Of a stretch of 64,000 nt of DNA, positions 33,474 through 41,121 are shown one piece after another. Under the pieces are notes generated by a model. The model was given only the letters and a program-made list of their open reading frames with translations, was not told where the DNA came from and did no database searches. Origin of the DNA: Streptomyces tateyamensis (GTDB taxonomy: Bacteria > Actinomycetota > Actinomycetes > Streptomycetales > Streptomycetaceae); the NCBI RefSeq assembly GCF_003205575.1, contig NZ_PYBW01000005.1:62001-126000 (forward strand). The letters are read 5' to 3'. A program made the translations under genes and the position numbers. Numbering within the stretch: position 1 is the first letter of the stretch; each line of letters opens with the position of its first letter.

Positions 33474-34220
33474 CTACTGTCCGGCCCTCAGATGCCGGTC
33501 GTAGAACCGGCTCCCGTCCTCCACCTCGAACCACGGGGTGCCGACGTGCCCGCCCAGGTTGGCGTGCAGCGTCTTCTCCCTGCTGCCGAAGTCGTCGAAC
33601 AGGTCCAGGGCCCGCTGGCGCGGGTTCCCCTCGTCGTCCCACTGCAGCAGGAACAGCAGCGGCACGCTCACCTGCCGCGCCTCCGCGCGCTGCGCGAGCG
33701 GCACGTAACCCCCGGCAAACAGGCCGGCCGCCGCGATCCGGGGCTCGGTCACCAGCAGCCGGATCCCGAGCGCGGTCCACCCCGAGTACCCGACCGGCCC
33801 ACCGATGCCCGGCAGCGCGAGCAAGGCGTCCAGCGTGGTCCGCCACTCCGGGGCCGCGTTCTCGACCAGCGGGGCGATGAACGACTCGAAGATCCCCTCG
33901 ATCTCGTCCACCGGCGCACCGGCCTGCATCGCCCGCCGCAGCTCACCGCGTGCCTGCTCGTCAGCGGCCGACCTGGGCCGCCCACCGCACCCGGCGGCGT
34001 CAATGGTGGCCACCGCATACCCGCACGAGGCCGTGTACCGCGCCCGCGCCACCAACCGGGGCTCCCCCTTGGGCAACCCGTTGTTGTGCGCCATCAGCAC
34101 CAGCGGAAGGGCGCCGTCCCCGGACTCGGGAGGCGTCCACAACGTCCCGGGGATCTCGCCAAGGATGAACTCGCGCTCGAGGCCTCCGCCGTCGAGGTAC
34201 TGCTCAGAAGTGAAGTGCAC
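33474..34220 (-). CDS. Alpha/beta hydrolase (dienelactone hydrolase-like)
   Basis: A 248-residue alpha/beta hydrolase. The segment LPLVLMAHNNGLPKGEP is the first core strand and oxyanion region, and GYSGWTALG is the nucleophile-elbow region, in which the expected G-x-S-x-G becomes GYSGW. LLFLLQWDDEG and NLGGHVGTPWFE supply likely Asp and His residues. Small single-domain hydrolases of this type in Streptomyces are annotated as DLH-like or dipeptidyl-aminopeptidase-like; the substrate is unknown. The start is GTG at 34220 with AAAGG upstream. It is convergent with the GH3 gene. Confidence 0.8.
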   Translation of the reverse strand: MHFTSEQYLDGGGLEREFILGEIPGTLWTPPESGDGALPLVLMAHNNGLPKGEPRLVARARYTASCGYAVATIDAAGCGGRPRSAADEQARGELRRAMQAGAPVDEIEGIFESFIAPLVENAAPEWRTTLDALLALPGIGGPVGYSGWTALGIRLLVTEPRIAAAGLFAGGYVPLAQRAEARQVSVPLLFLLQWDDEGNPRQRALDLFDDFGSREKTLHANLGGHVGTPWFEVEDGSRFYDRHLRAGQ

Positions 34221-34505
34221 AGTCGTGCCTTTCGGGAGAGCTCGGAAAACGGCGCTCCCGGACGACCTACTACCGCCCGACCGTGACCCCGCAGGAGAGC
34301 ACCCATGTCATCTTGTCCACAGGTACCACCTCCTCGTTCGCTCACACGGCCACCGGAACGGTAGCAGCGCCCACCACCCGCCACCAAACGGCACCTCGGC
34401 GAGCGGGGCGCGTCCGAGCTGATGCTGATGGCCAAGTCCCGGCAGGGGGCGCGCACCCGTCGCGGCCGTCCCCGGGCGGGGACGGCCGCGTCCTTCGAGG
34501 GCGGC
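34221..34505. other. Intergenic region
   Basis: This 285-bp gap contains no supported gene. It holds the promoter of the hydrolase gene and the 3' flank of the next one. No hairpin or operator stood out. Confidence 0.35.
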
Positions 34506-35327
34506 TCAACCGTGCGTGCACCACAACAGGATCCGGGTGCAGGTGGGCGAGGCGGTCGGACTGGCCGGGGTGGCGGACGGCTGCTCTGCCGAGGAGGTCG
34601 GCGCGGGGCTGCGTGAGTCACTGCGGCCAGGTGCGGGCGCGGTGCTCGACGGGTGGGCCGACGGGCTCGCCGCCACGGGGCGTCCGCCGGTGTGGCTGGC
34701 CGACACCGTCGGCGACGCCGCCGCCGGGTGCTTGGTCGGCGACGCGCTGGGTGACGCGCCGGCGGTCCCGGGGTCCGCGATGTCCGTCGGCGCTGCCTGA
34801 CTGTCGGTGGGCGAGGCGGCCGGCGCGACCACTGCGTCCGAGCCGCCGGACTGCAGTGCCACCGCACTGACGCCGGCGACCGCCAGGCCGACGACGACCA
34901 CGCCGAGCGCGGCCTGCCAGGCCTTCAGCCTGCTGCGCTCCGGCTGGGATGGGGTGAGGTCGGCCTCATCATCGGTGGACTGGTCGGCAGCCGCCACAAA
35001 CGGGATCGACACGGTGGAAGCAGGGGTCTCCGACGCGGTCGGCTCCGACGCAGGGGCGTCCAGGACTGGCGCGTCCGCCCCAGGAGCATCCACGGCCGGA
35101 GCGTTCACGGCCGGAGCATCCGATGCGGGGGCACCCACAGCCGGAGCGTCTGACGCGGGAGCTGATGCTTCGAGGATCGGCTCCGCCGGGACGGACGCCT
35201 CGGGCTCCCGCGGTATCGGTGCCGGATGCGCCGCCTCGGGTGTGACGGCGCCTTCCACGGAGTCGGCGTCCGCCGAGCTCCGGCTCGGCGGGTCCGCAGC
35301 GGCGGGTGTGGCGGGTGGCGTGTCCAT
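34506..35327 (-). CDS. One-TM protein with C-terminal CTxxLxWC tail (paralogue 1)
   Basis: A 273-residue protein with an acidic Ala/Pro-rich cytoplasmic half containing repeats of the type APxSDAPAV, one membrane segment WQAALGVVVVGLAVAGVSAVAL (about 160-181), and a long Ser/Pro/Thr/Ala-rich outer stretch. It ends CTRILLWCTHG, two cysteines seven residues apart that could form a disulfide loop. ATG at 35327 has GGAAAGA four bases upstream. The upstream DNA closely resembles that before the next gene (35491-36201), which ends in the same kind of tail; both are products of one duplication. I know no function. Confidence 0.75.
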   Translation of the reverse strand: MDTPPATPAAADPPSRSSADADSVEGAVTPEAAHPAPIPREPEASVPAEPILEASAPASDAPAVGAPASDAPAVNAPAVDAPGADAPVLDAPASEPTASETPASTVSIPFVAAADQSTDDEADLTPSQPERSRLKAWQAALGVVVVGLAVAGVSAVALQSGGSDAVVAPAASPTDSQAAPTDIADPGTAGASPSASPTKHPAAASPTVSASHTGGRPVAASPSAHPSSTAPAPGRSDSRSPAPTSSAEQPSATPASPTASPTCTRILLWCTHG

Positions 35328-35490
35328 GTGGTCTTTCCATAGGTGACGCGCCATCGCATCCAGTTGGTGGTTGCCGATGGCACTCGGGATCAGTGTTTTC
35401 AGCGGCCCGCTGCTCAGGCCGCGATGAGGGTGACTCGACCGGTACTACTACCGAAGTCCGCGCCCCGCAGCCAGCTCGACTGCCAGGCGC

Positions 35491-36201
35491 TCAGTTGCAC
35501 CAGAAGAGGAATTGGGTGCAGGTGGTCGAAGGCGACGGCCGCGGCGACGGCGTCGGTTTCGACGTGACCGGGGGCGACGCCGACGACGGCGAGGCGGACC
35601 CCGGGCGGGTACTGGTGGCGCCCGCGCCCGGCGTGCTCGCCGAGGGCTGGGCGACCGGGCTCGAAGCCCCGGCACTCGTGGAGGCGGATGCGGATGAGGA
35701 TGCCGTGCCGGAGGCGGACGCGGAGGAACTCGGGCGAGCGCTGCCGGTCCGCTGTGCTCCCGCCGTCGGCAGTCCGACCACCGGCACGGAGCCGGGACTC
35801 GCGGTCGCACTGTCCGTCGCTGCGGGCAGCCCCACGTCAGGAGCGGAGGCGGGAGCCGTGGCGTCCGAGTGACCCGAGGACATCGCCACCGTGCCCAGGC
35901 CACCGCCGGCCACCAGACCGACCACCGACAGCACCAACACACTGCGCCGCCGGCCCGACCCACGCCGCTTGCCGCGCCGCGCGCCGACCGCTCGACCCGG
36001 CGGTACCGGTGCAGTCGCGAGCGGTTGCTCAAGCTGTTGCGGCTCCGCGGCCGGCTGCTCGATCGGCGGCGGGCCGGGCAGGTTGCCGTGGGACCCGTAC
36101 AACGACTCGGTCGGCACTGCCGCGCGCGGGGCGGTGGCTCCGCAGCCGGGGCAGGACAGCGCACCGTTGAGATGGCGTCGACAGAACTCGCAGTAGTCCA
36201 T
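35491..36201 (-). CDS. Zinc-ribbon one-TM protein with C-terminal CTxxLxWC tail (paralogue 2)
   Basis: A 236-residue protein. It starts with a zinc ribbon, CEFC (4-7) and CPGC (17-20), followed by a Pro-rich segment, a basic patch RRGKRRGSGRRR, one membrane helix SVLVLSVVGLVAGGGLGTVA (about 87-106) and a long Ser/Ala/Pro-rich outer tail ending TCTQFLFWCN. The terminal motif matches that of paralogue 1 (CTRILLWCTHG). The start is supported by GGAAAGA four bases before the ATG. Orientation, with the zinc ribbon inside and the Cys-loop outside, suggests a sensor or anchor. No function is known to me. Confidence 0.78.
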   Translation of the reverse strand: MDYCEFCRRHLNGALSCPGCGATAPRAAVPTESLYGSHGNLPGPPPIEQPAAEPQQLEQPLATAPVPPGRAVGARRGKRRGSGRRRSVLVLSVVGLVAGGGLGTVAMSSGHSDATAPASAPDVGLPAATDSATASPGSVPVVGLPTAGAQRTGSARPSSSASASGTASSSASASTSAGASSPVAQPSASTPGAGATSTRPGSASPSSASPPVTSKPTPSPRPSPSTTCTQFLFWCN

Positions 36202-36548
36202 GCGATCTTTCCGAAGGTGCCGCGCGATCCATTGACATCCCGCGGGTGGCGACAGTTACCGCCACGACCAGGAGCGTAAGCAGCGTCCGCGCTCCGGCAA
36301 TAGGCGTGCCTCGTGATGCTTCTGGAAAGATCACGTGAACCTGCCAAAATCGCCGGCCTCCGAGGTCATCGCGCACCCCGTAGTTGCCCGCCTGGATCCG
36401 CCTGCCCGCGCCGACGAGGCCACTCGCCGGTGGGAGCCCGAGCGCGCGCGGCCGCGACTGTTCTCAGCCGCCGCCCAGTTCGTCACCCTCGGCGGAGCGT
36501 AGTCACGGGACGTGCTCAACGCTCGGTCCGAGGCCGGCGAGCCGTCTG
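36202..36548. other. Intergenic region
   Basis: A 347-bp stretch upstream of the zinc-ribbon gene. The first 30 bases are shared with the region upstream of its paralogue; beyond that no gene or motif is evident. Confidence 0.35.
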
Positions 36549-37040
36549 CTACTCGGCGGTGCGCTTCTGCTTCCAGTCCCGTTCCGCGAGGCGTTTGATG
36601 CGCCAGCTCGGCAGCGGGTGACGGGCCTCCTCGGTGAGAAAGTGCGTCATGTCGATCAGCATGCGCCGAACGTCCGCAATGGAGACAACCAGCTCTTCCC
36701 ACTGGTCGTAGTGGGCGTGCAGGCGAATCCCATCGTCGGAGACGCGCTCCAGCAGGCAGCTTTCCACTCCAAGTCGGAGCTCATCGCGAGCTTCGATCCT
36801 GAGCCACTGCAGGAGGACTGACGAGACCATCCAGTCCGGCTCGCACTGGGCAACGATCTCCTCTGCTGCCCAGCGCAGCGCCTGGGGCGTGCCCACAGGG
36901 GCGCTGATGACGGTGGTGCCGAAGGCGGAGGCAACACGGTGAGGCGACCCGTCCTCGCCCCTGTCAGATGCGGGGATCTCCTCCAGGCCGAAGACCCAGC
37001 GGTCCTTCGGGAACTCCCGGTGCGCGTTCGCCTCGTTCAT
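36549..37040 (-). CDS. Hypothetical protein
   Basis: About 163 residues, soluble and of unknown function. The sequence has good protein character: DRWVFGLEEIPASD, ALRWAAEEIVAQCEPDWMVS, HYDQWEELVVSIADVRRMLI and a basic C-terminus RIKRLAERDWKQKR. ATG at 37040 is the most likely start, although no clear ribosome-binding site is present; GTG a few codons upstream is possible. Downstream of a frameshifted small gene on the same strand, it may belong to the same accessory unit. No family recognised. Confidence 0.6.
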   Translation of the reverse strand: MNEANAHREFPKDRWVFGLEEIPASDRGEDGSPHRVASAFGTTVISAPVGTPQALRWAAEEIVAQCEPDWMVSSVLLQWLRIEARDELRLGVESCLLERVSDDGIRLHAHYDQWEELVVSIADVRRMLIDMTHFLTEEARHPLPSWRIKRLAERDWKQKRTAE

Positions 37041-37123
37041 CTGCACGAGGATGCCAGGCCACACCCTCGCCCGGCCCGCCCGGCCTGCCCCCCAGGCAGC
37101 CGATCCACAGACACGTGATCGTG

Positions 37124-37445
37124 TTACAAGCTCGAAGCGCGTAGTAATAGGTCCAACCGTTCCCGGCCTCGCGGATTCGGGAGGCGGCCGGTCCACCGAG
37201 TTGTCGATGCTCGCCCTTGATGGAACGTCACATCGGTGCGGTCGGCGCCGGGGTAGGCGGTTGTGAACCACTGCGATGTGGTCGATGGCATGGACGCGGC
37301 GTTGGTGATCCGGTCCATGCCGTCCTGGGTGGTTCCAGATCTGCGCGGGGACCTGGGAGCCCTGCGCGGAGAAGGCCGTGGAGATAGGAATGGGCGTGGA
37401 CTCGTACGGCTGTGAGCTCTTGACCTCACAGACCTCGGCAGCCAT
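37124..37445 (-). pseudogene. Frameshifted small gene of unknown function
   Basis: From ATG at 37445 the frame reads VCEVKSSQPYESTPIPISTA and on to QIWNH, then shifts. The continuation DGMDRITNAASMPSTTSQWF and TTAYPGADRTDVTFHQGRAS lies in the next frame and runs to TAA at 37124. Removing one C from the CCACCCAGG run near 37335 restores a 106-residue protein, and the total length then divides by three. The gene is either broken by a +1 indel or misread. It starts 2 bp from a perfect 40-bp inverted repeat, a probable operator. I do not recognise the family. Confidence 0.6.
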
Positions 37446-37447
37446 CA

Positions 37448-37487
37448 GATGACAGCTGACAGAATCTGGATTCTGTCAGCTGTCATC
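37448..37487. promoter_or_regulatory. Perfect 40-bp inverted repeat
   Basis: The left arm GATGACAGCTGACAGAATC (37448-37466) and its exact reverse complement (37469-37487) are separated by TG. Within each arm CAGCTG is itself palindromic, so the site also offers shorter TGACAGCTGACA-type repeats. It abuts the ATG of the frameshifted gene at 37445 and is 130 bp from the DUF4193 start. A regulator-binding site is most likely; a relic of a small mobile element is the alternative. Confidence 0.65.
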
Positions 37488-37618
37488 CCCTTTTGCACGA
37501 TGCCCGCCGGTCGACGCCCCGACCGGCGCGGCCATTGGGTGGTTTGCTCCCCGACAGGGCAAGCTGTGCAGGATTCTGATCCAGTACCATCAGTTGCCCC
37601 TGACGAGAGGTCACCATC

Positions 37619-37921
37619 TTGGCCACCGACTACGACGCCCCCCGCCACACCAACGAGGACGAGACCGAGAGCATCGAGGAGCTCAAGGGTCGCCGGGAGG
37701 AGCGCACCAGCGCGGCCGTGGACGCCGACAACGAGGCGGTGGAGGGCCTTGAGCTGCCCGGCGCGGACCTTTCCGGCGAGGAGCTGACGGTACGCGTGGT
37801 CCCGCTCCAGCAGGACGAGTTCACCTGCATGAACTGCTTCCTGGTGCACCACCGCACCCAGCTGGCCTACGTCGACAAGAAGGGCCAGCCCATCTGCGTC
37901 GACTGCGCCGGGCTCTCCTGA
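37619..37921 (+). CDS. DUF4193 family protein
   Basis: A 100-residue DUF4193 protein, a small family restricted to actinobacteria. It matches over its full length, with the N-terminus MATDYDAPRHTNEDE, the middle GLELPGADLSGEELTVRVVP, and a C-terminal zinc ribbon of CMNC and CVDC around FLVHHRTQLAY. The start codon is TTG at 37619, with GAGAGG upstream; the family N-terminus supports this choice. The function of the family is unknown; zinc binding is inferred. A hairpin terminator follows directly. Confidence 0.92.
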   Translation: MATDYDAPRHTNEDETESIEELKGRREERTSAAVDADNEAVEGLELPGADLSGEELTVRVVPLQQDEFTCMNCFLVHHRTQLAYVDKKGQPICVDCAGLS

Positions 37922-37926
37922 CCTCG

Positions 37927-37958
37927 GGCGGGGCGGATCGCACGGCTTCCGCCCCGCC
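37927..37958 (+). terminator. Terminator after the DUF4193 gene
   Basis: An 11-base perfect stem, GGCGGGGCGGA (37927-37937) with TCCGCCCCGCC (37948-37958), loop of 10, beginning 6 bp after the stop. Confidence 0.75.
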
Positions 37959-38171
37959 GTCAGCAGCCGTGGCCGTCCTCCGCATCGAGGCCCCCGGCAC
38001 CGGGTGCCCCAGCTCCCCCACCTCCCCCACTGCTCCCGTGAGCCCCGTGCACCGCCGTCGTGGAGGCCCTACCGGCAACGGTCGACCGGGGCCGGTGCCA
38101 CGAACCCGGCCCACCGGGCCCACCGGGATATTCACGTGCCGGAACAGGCCTCGCGTCCCTACCCTCGGCCC

Positions 38172-38789
38172 ATGCCCCATCACTACGCCCTGCTGAACGT
38201 CATCGACGTGGAAGCCACCTGTTGGGACGGCCTGCCGCCGCCCGGCACCGTGCACGAGATCATCGAGATCGGCCTCACCGTCGTGGACCTGTCGGCGGCG
38301 CGCCGGGTGTCCCGGCACCGTCTCCTGGTCCGCCCGGTCCGCTCCACCGTGAGCGCCTTCTGCACCGAACTGACCGGCCTGACCCAGGCCGAGGTGGACC
38401 TGGGCGTCAGCTTCGCCGAGGCGTGCCGGATCCTCGTCGACGAGCACGGGGCCGGCGAGCGGCCGTGGGCGAGCTGGGGCGAGTACGACCGCCGGCAGTT
38501 CGCCCGGCAGAGCCAGGCCGACGGCGTGGGCTACCCGTTCGGCTACCCCGCCGAGCGCAGCCACACCAACGCCAAGGCCGTGTTCGCCGAGGCCTACGGG
38601 CTGCGCCGCAAGCCCGGCATGGCCCAGGCGCTCCAGCTCGCCGGACTTCCGCTGGAGGGGCGTCACCACCGCGGCGAGGACGACGCCTGGAACATCGCCG
38701 CCCTCGTCCTCGACCTCCGGAGCCGCGGCGATTGGCCGCCGTCAGGCGGCCCGTCAGCGGCTAACCAGCAAACTCCACAACAAAACTGA
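38172..38789 (+). CDS. 3'-5' exonuclease (DEDDh, DnaQ-like)
   Basis: A 205-residue DEDDh exonuclease related to ERI-1/DnaQ proteins. Exo I is NVIDVEATCWDG with the Asp-x-Glu pair, Exo II includes the SWGEYDRRQF segment, and Exo III has HRGEDDAWNIAALV with the His and Asp of the DEDDh set. It should degrade DNA or RNA from the 3' end in a metal-dependent way. ATG at 38172 is used. It stands alone, so the physiological role is open. Confidence 0.85.
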   Translation: MPHHYALLNVIDVEATCWDGLPPPGTVHEIIEIGLTVVDLSAARRVSRHRLLVRPVRSTVSAFCTELTGLTQAEVDLGVSFAEACRILVDEHGAGERPWASWGEYDRRQFARQSQADGVGYPFGYPAERSHTNAKAVFAEAYGLRRKPGMAQALQLAGLPLEGRHHRGEDDAWNIAALVLDLRSRGDWPPSGGPSAANQQTPQQN

Positions 38790-38900
38790 CGCTCCATCTG
38801 TTTATCCGCTGTGTATCGCGGTACGGCAGGGTCAGCCTCTCCGGACGGCTCCAGGTCGCCCGGCTGGATGGGGCGGCGCGCCGAGCGGAGGAGTACCACG

Positions 38901-40046
38901 GTGATCGGGTTCGAGGTCGAGATCAGCCTTCCAGTCACGGACGGGCAGCGGCAGGTACTGGCGGGGGACGTCCTGCTGGCCAAGAGCAAGACGGTGCACG
39001 GCTACGGGCAGGGCGACATACCGATCTACACCCTGGTGTCCGACAAGCGGCAGCTGCCGAGCAAGGCGGTCTACTCCAACCTCGAGTTCGTCACCATGCC
39101 CTGGTACGCGGTCGGTGACGCGCGGCCCAACGGACCCCTCTTCCTGCAGAACACGCTGGCCCAGATCCGGCGGGTCCGGGATGCGCTGTACCTGGCGGGC
39201 GAGGCGCCGCTCGCCACGGCGGCGAGCGACCTGCTCACCTACTCCCCGGTCGGCCGGGCCGCACTGCTCGCTCCGCAGAACGGCTACCTGGAGGAGGCCG
39301 GCACCCTGGGCTGCGGCGACGGGCTGTTCACCCACTACTCGGTCGGCTCGCCTCTGGGCGGCCTGCCGGGCTTCCTGGACCAGCTCCGCCAGGCGCCTCC
39401 GCCCGCGAACGCGACGTACCTGGCGGACGCCCGCCACCGGCTGGTGCAGGCGAGGACCTTCGCGGCGGAGGTGCTCGGCGGGTTCGTCCAGCCAGGGGCG
39501 ACCGCCACCCAGGCCCGCGAGCGCCGGGAGCTGGACGGCTACCTGCAGCTGGCGTTCACCCAGATCGTGGCGTTCGCCGACTACGTGGCCCGCAAGCAGG
39601 ACGCCGGGCAGATCAAGAACGGCACGGTGGTGCTCTGCCGCTCCGCGCTCTCCGACGTGTTCGCGCTGCTGGCCCCGAGCGCGCAGGCCTACCTGCGGCA
39701 GGACGTGCAGCGGCTGATCTCGGTGCTGGCCGGGTACCAGGAGCAGTCGCGCACCGGGCAGCGGCTGCAGTTCCAGGACCGCTCCTTCCGCGAGGTGGCG
39801 GCCGGCGCGCCGGTCGGGTTGGAGGAGTACGCGCTGGCCACGTTCGGCGGGCGGCAGCGGATCGCCCAGGAGCGGGTGTTCGGCGGCATGCGGGAGGTGG
39901 ATCCGCACCCGGAGCAGGGGGCGAGCATGGTGCCGTTCGAGATCCGCGTACTGGGCGCCCGGCTGAAGTCCTGGGCGGACGTCTCCAGCAACCTCACCGA
40001 CCTGTGCACCTGGGCCCAGACCGCCTACGAGGCCGGCCGGCCCTGA
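38901..40046 (+). CDS. Unknown protein, possible amidoligase-type fold
   Basis: A 381-residue protein from GTG at 38901 (GGAGGAG upstream). I do not recognise it with certainty. The N-terminus IGFEVEISLPV and, about 50 residues later, YSNLEFVTMPW resemble the paired Glu motifs (GxExE and ELExVTxP) of ATP-dependent amidoligase and glutamate-cysteine-ligase folds, where these residues bind Mg-ATP. The rest is helical, with TYLADARHRLVQARTFAAEV and YLQLAFTQIVAFADYVARKQ. No signal peptide or membrane segment. If the fold is right it would ligate an amine to a carboxylate; there is no partner gene nearby to name the substrate. Confidence 0.65.
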   Translation: MIGFEVEISLPVTDGQRQVLAGDVLLAKSKTVHGYGQGDIPIYTLVSDKRQLPSKAVYSNLEFVTMPWYAVGDARPNGPLFLQNTLAQIRRVRDALYLAGEAPLATAASDLLTYSPVGRAALLAPQNGYLEEAGTLGCGDGLFTHYSVGSPLGGLPGFLDQLRQAPPPANATYLADARHRLVQARTFAAEVLGGFVQPGATATQARERRELDGYLQLAFTQIVAFADYVARKQDAGQIKNGTVVLCRSALSDVFALLAPSAQAYLRQDVQRLISVLAGYQEQSRTGQRLQFQDRSFREVAAGAPVGLEEYALATFGGRQRIAQERVFGGMREVDPHPEQGASMVPFEIRVLGARLKSWADVSSNLTDLCTWAQTAYEAGRP

Positions 40047-40071
40047 CGGTCCGGCGCGCGCGAGCGCCCCC

Positions 40072-40239
40072 TCACCGCCCCTTGAGGAACCTGAGGTAGC
40101 ACGCCCCGAAGACCAGCACGATCCCGACGTTCACCAGCAGGCGCTCCCAGACGTGGTGCCGGAAGAACAGCACGTCCACGCCGACCACGACGGCGATCAT
40201 GGCGAGCACGTAGAGCACGACGACCGCTTGTCTTCCCAT
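40072..40239 (-). CDS. Small two-helix membrane protein (55 residues)
   Basis: A very short gene on the minus strand. It starts MGRQAVVVLYVLAMIAVVVG then VDVLFF, followed by RHHVWERLLVNVG and a second hydrophobic helix IVLVFGACYLRFL, ending KGR. The pattern of two helices with a conserved-looking FFRxxxWERL hairpin is that of a small inner-membrane protein common in Streptomyces; no function is known to me. It lies between convergent and divergent neighbours, with its stop 26 bp past the end of the upstream gene on the other strand. Confidence 0.75.
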   Translation of the reverse strand: MGRQAVVVLYVLAMIAVVVGVDVLFFRHHVWERLLVNVGIVLVFGACYLRFLKGR

Positions 40240-40497
40240 ACCCCCGTTCTACTACCTGCCGCCCGCCGAAGCAGCCCCCTCAGCGCCCCCAACCCCCGGC
40301 TCCCGGCGCCTCGCAGCGCTGGTTCCGGGGCGGGCCGGTGATCAAGGTCCCTCGGAGCCTATGCACCCGTCAGCTCGGCCGCCGGGAAGCGTTGCCTGTT
40401 CAGTTGACTGTCCGTCACCTGTTCGGCTCGCCCGGCGGGCCCGACGGCCGCGGGGGCGCCAGGCTGATGGGGAGCCACGACCCCCGAGGAGACACTC

Positions 40498-40896
40498 GTG
40501 TTGCAGGGATTCAAGAAGTTCATCTTGCGCGGCAACGTACTGGACCTGGCCGTCGCCTTCGTCATGGGCGCCGCGTTCACCGCCGTGATCACCAGCCTGG
40601 TGGAGGACCTGCTCACGCCGCTGGTGGCCGCCATCTTCGGCAAGCAGGACTTCTCGGCGCTGACCTTCACGATCAACCACAGCATCTTCCGCTACGGGGC
40701 CTTCATCAACGCCCTGATCTCCTTCGTGCTGATCGCCGCCGCGCTCTACTTCTTCGTGGTCGCCCCGATCAACGCCTACAACGACCACAAGCGCCGCAGG
40801 GCCGGCCTCCCGGCGGCCGACGAGCCGCTGACCGAGGTCGAACTGCTCACCCAGATGCGCGACCTGATGGCGGCCGACCGCGGCGGCCAGCTCTGA
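40498..40896 (+). CDS. mscL: Large-conductance mechanosensitive channel MscL
   Basis: A 132-residue MscL. The amphipathic N-terminal helix and pore helix read GFKKFILRGNVLDLAVAFVM then GAAFTAVI, followed by the periplasmic loop with FTINHSIFRYGAFINALISF and the second membrane helix to YFFVVAPINA. The cytoplasmic C-terminal helix is LTEVELLTQMRDLM. Length and order match the family. It opens under high membrane tension to release solutes during osmotic downshock. The GTG start has GAGGAG upstream. It is monocistronic. Confidence 0.96.
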   Translation: MLQGFKKFILRGNVLDLAVAFVMGAAFTAVITSLVEDLLTPLVAAIFGKQDFSALTFTINHSIFRYGAFINALISFVLIAAALYFFVVAPINAYNDHKRRRAGLPAADEPLTEVELLTQMRDLMAADRGGQL

Positions 40897-41121
40897 CACC
40901 GGCGCGCCAGCGCGACCGCCGGGCTTGCGATCGGGGCTCGGCCGTCGGCCGCTTTACCGCCTCGATCCTCGGCGCTCGCCTGTGGCCTGCACCATCAGGT
41001 GCAGACCACGGGCCACCGCCTGCCGACAGGGCCTCACGCCCCTGCCGCCCCCGCGTTCGCATCACTCTCACGACGGCCGCGCGAAGAAAAACCCGGCATG
41101 ACGAACCAATCCGACCGACCG

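Noticed and set aside
31020..34286. A 1088-codon plus-strand open frame across the GH3 gene
   Set aside because: It is the +2 shadow of the GH3 frame, with Arg/Pro/Gly-rich composition and no domain.
35328..35354. Upstream ATG at 35354 for tail-motif paralogue 1
   Set aside because: The nine extra codons are the conserved leader that contains the GGAAAGA ribosome-binding site, so ATG 35327 is the better start.
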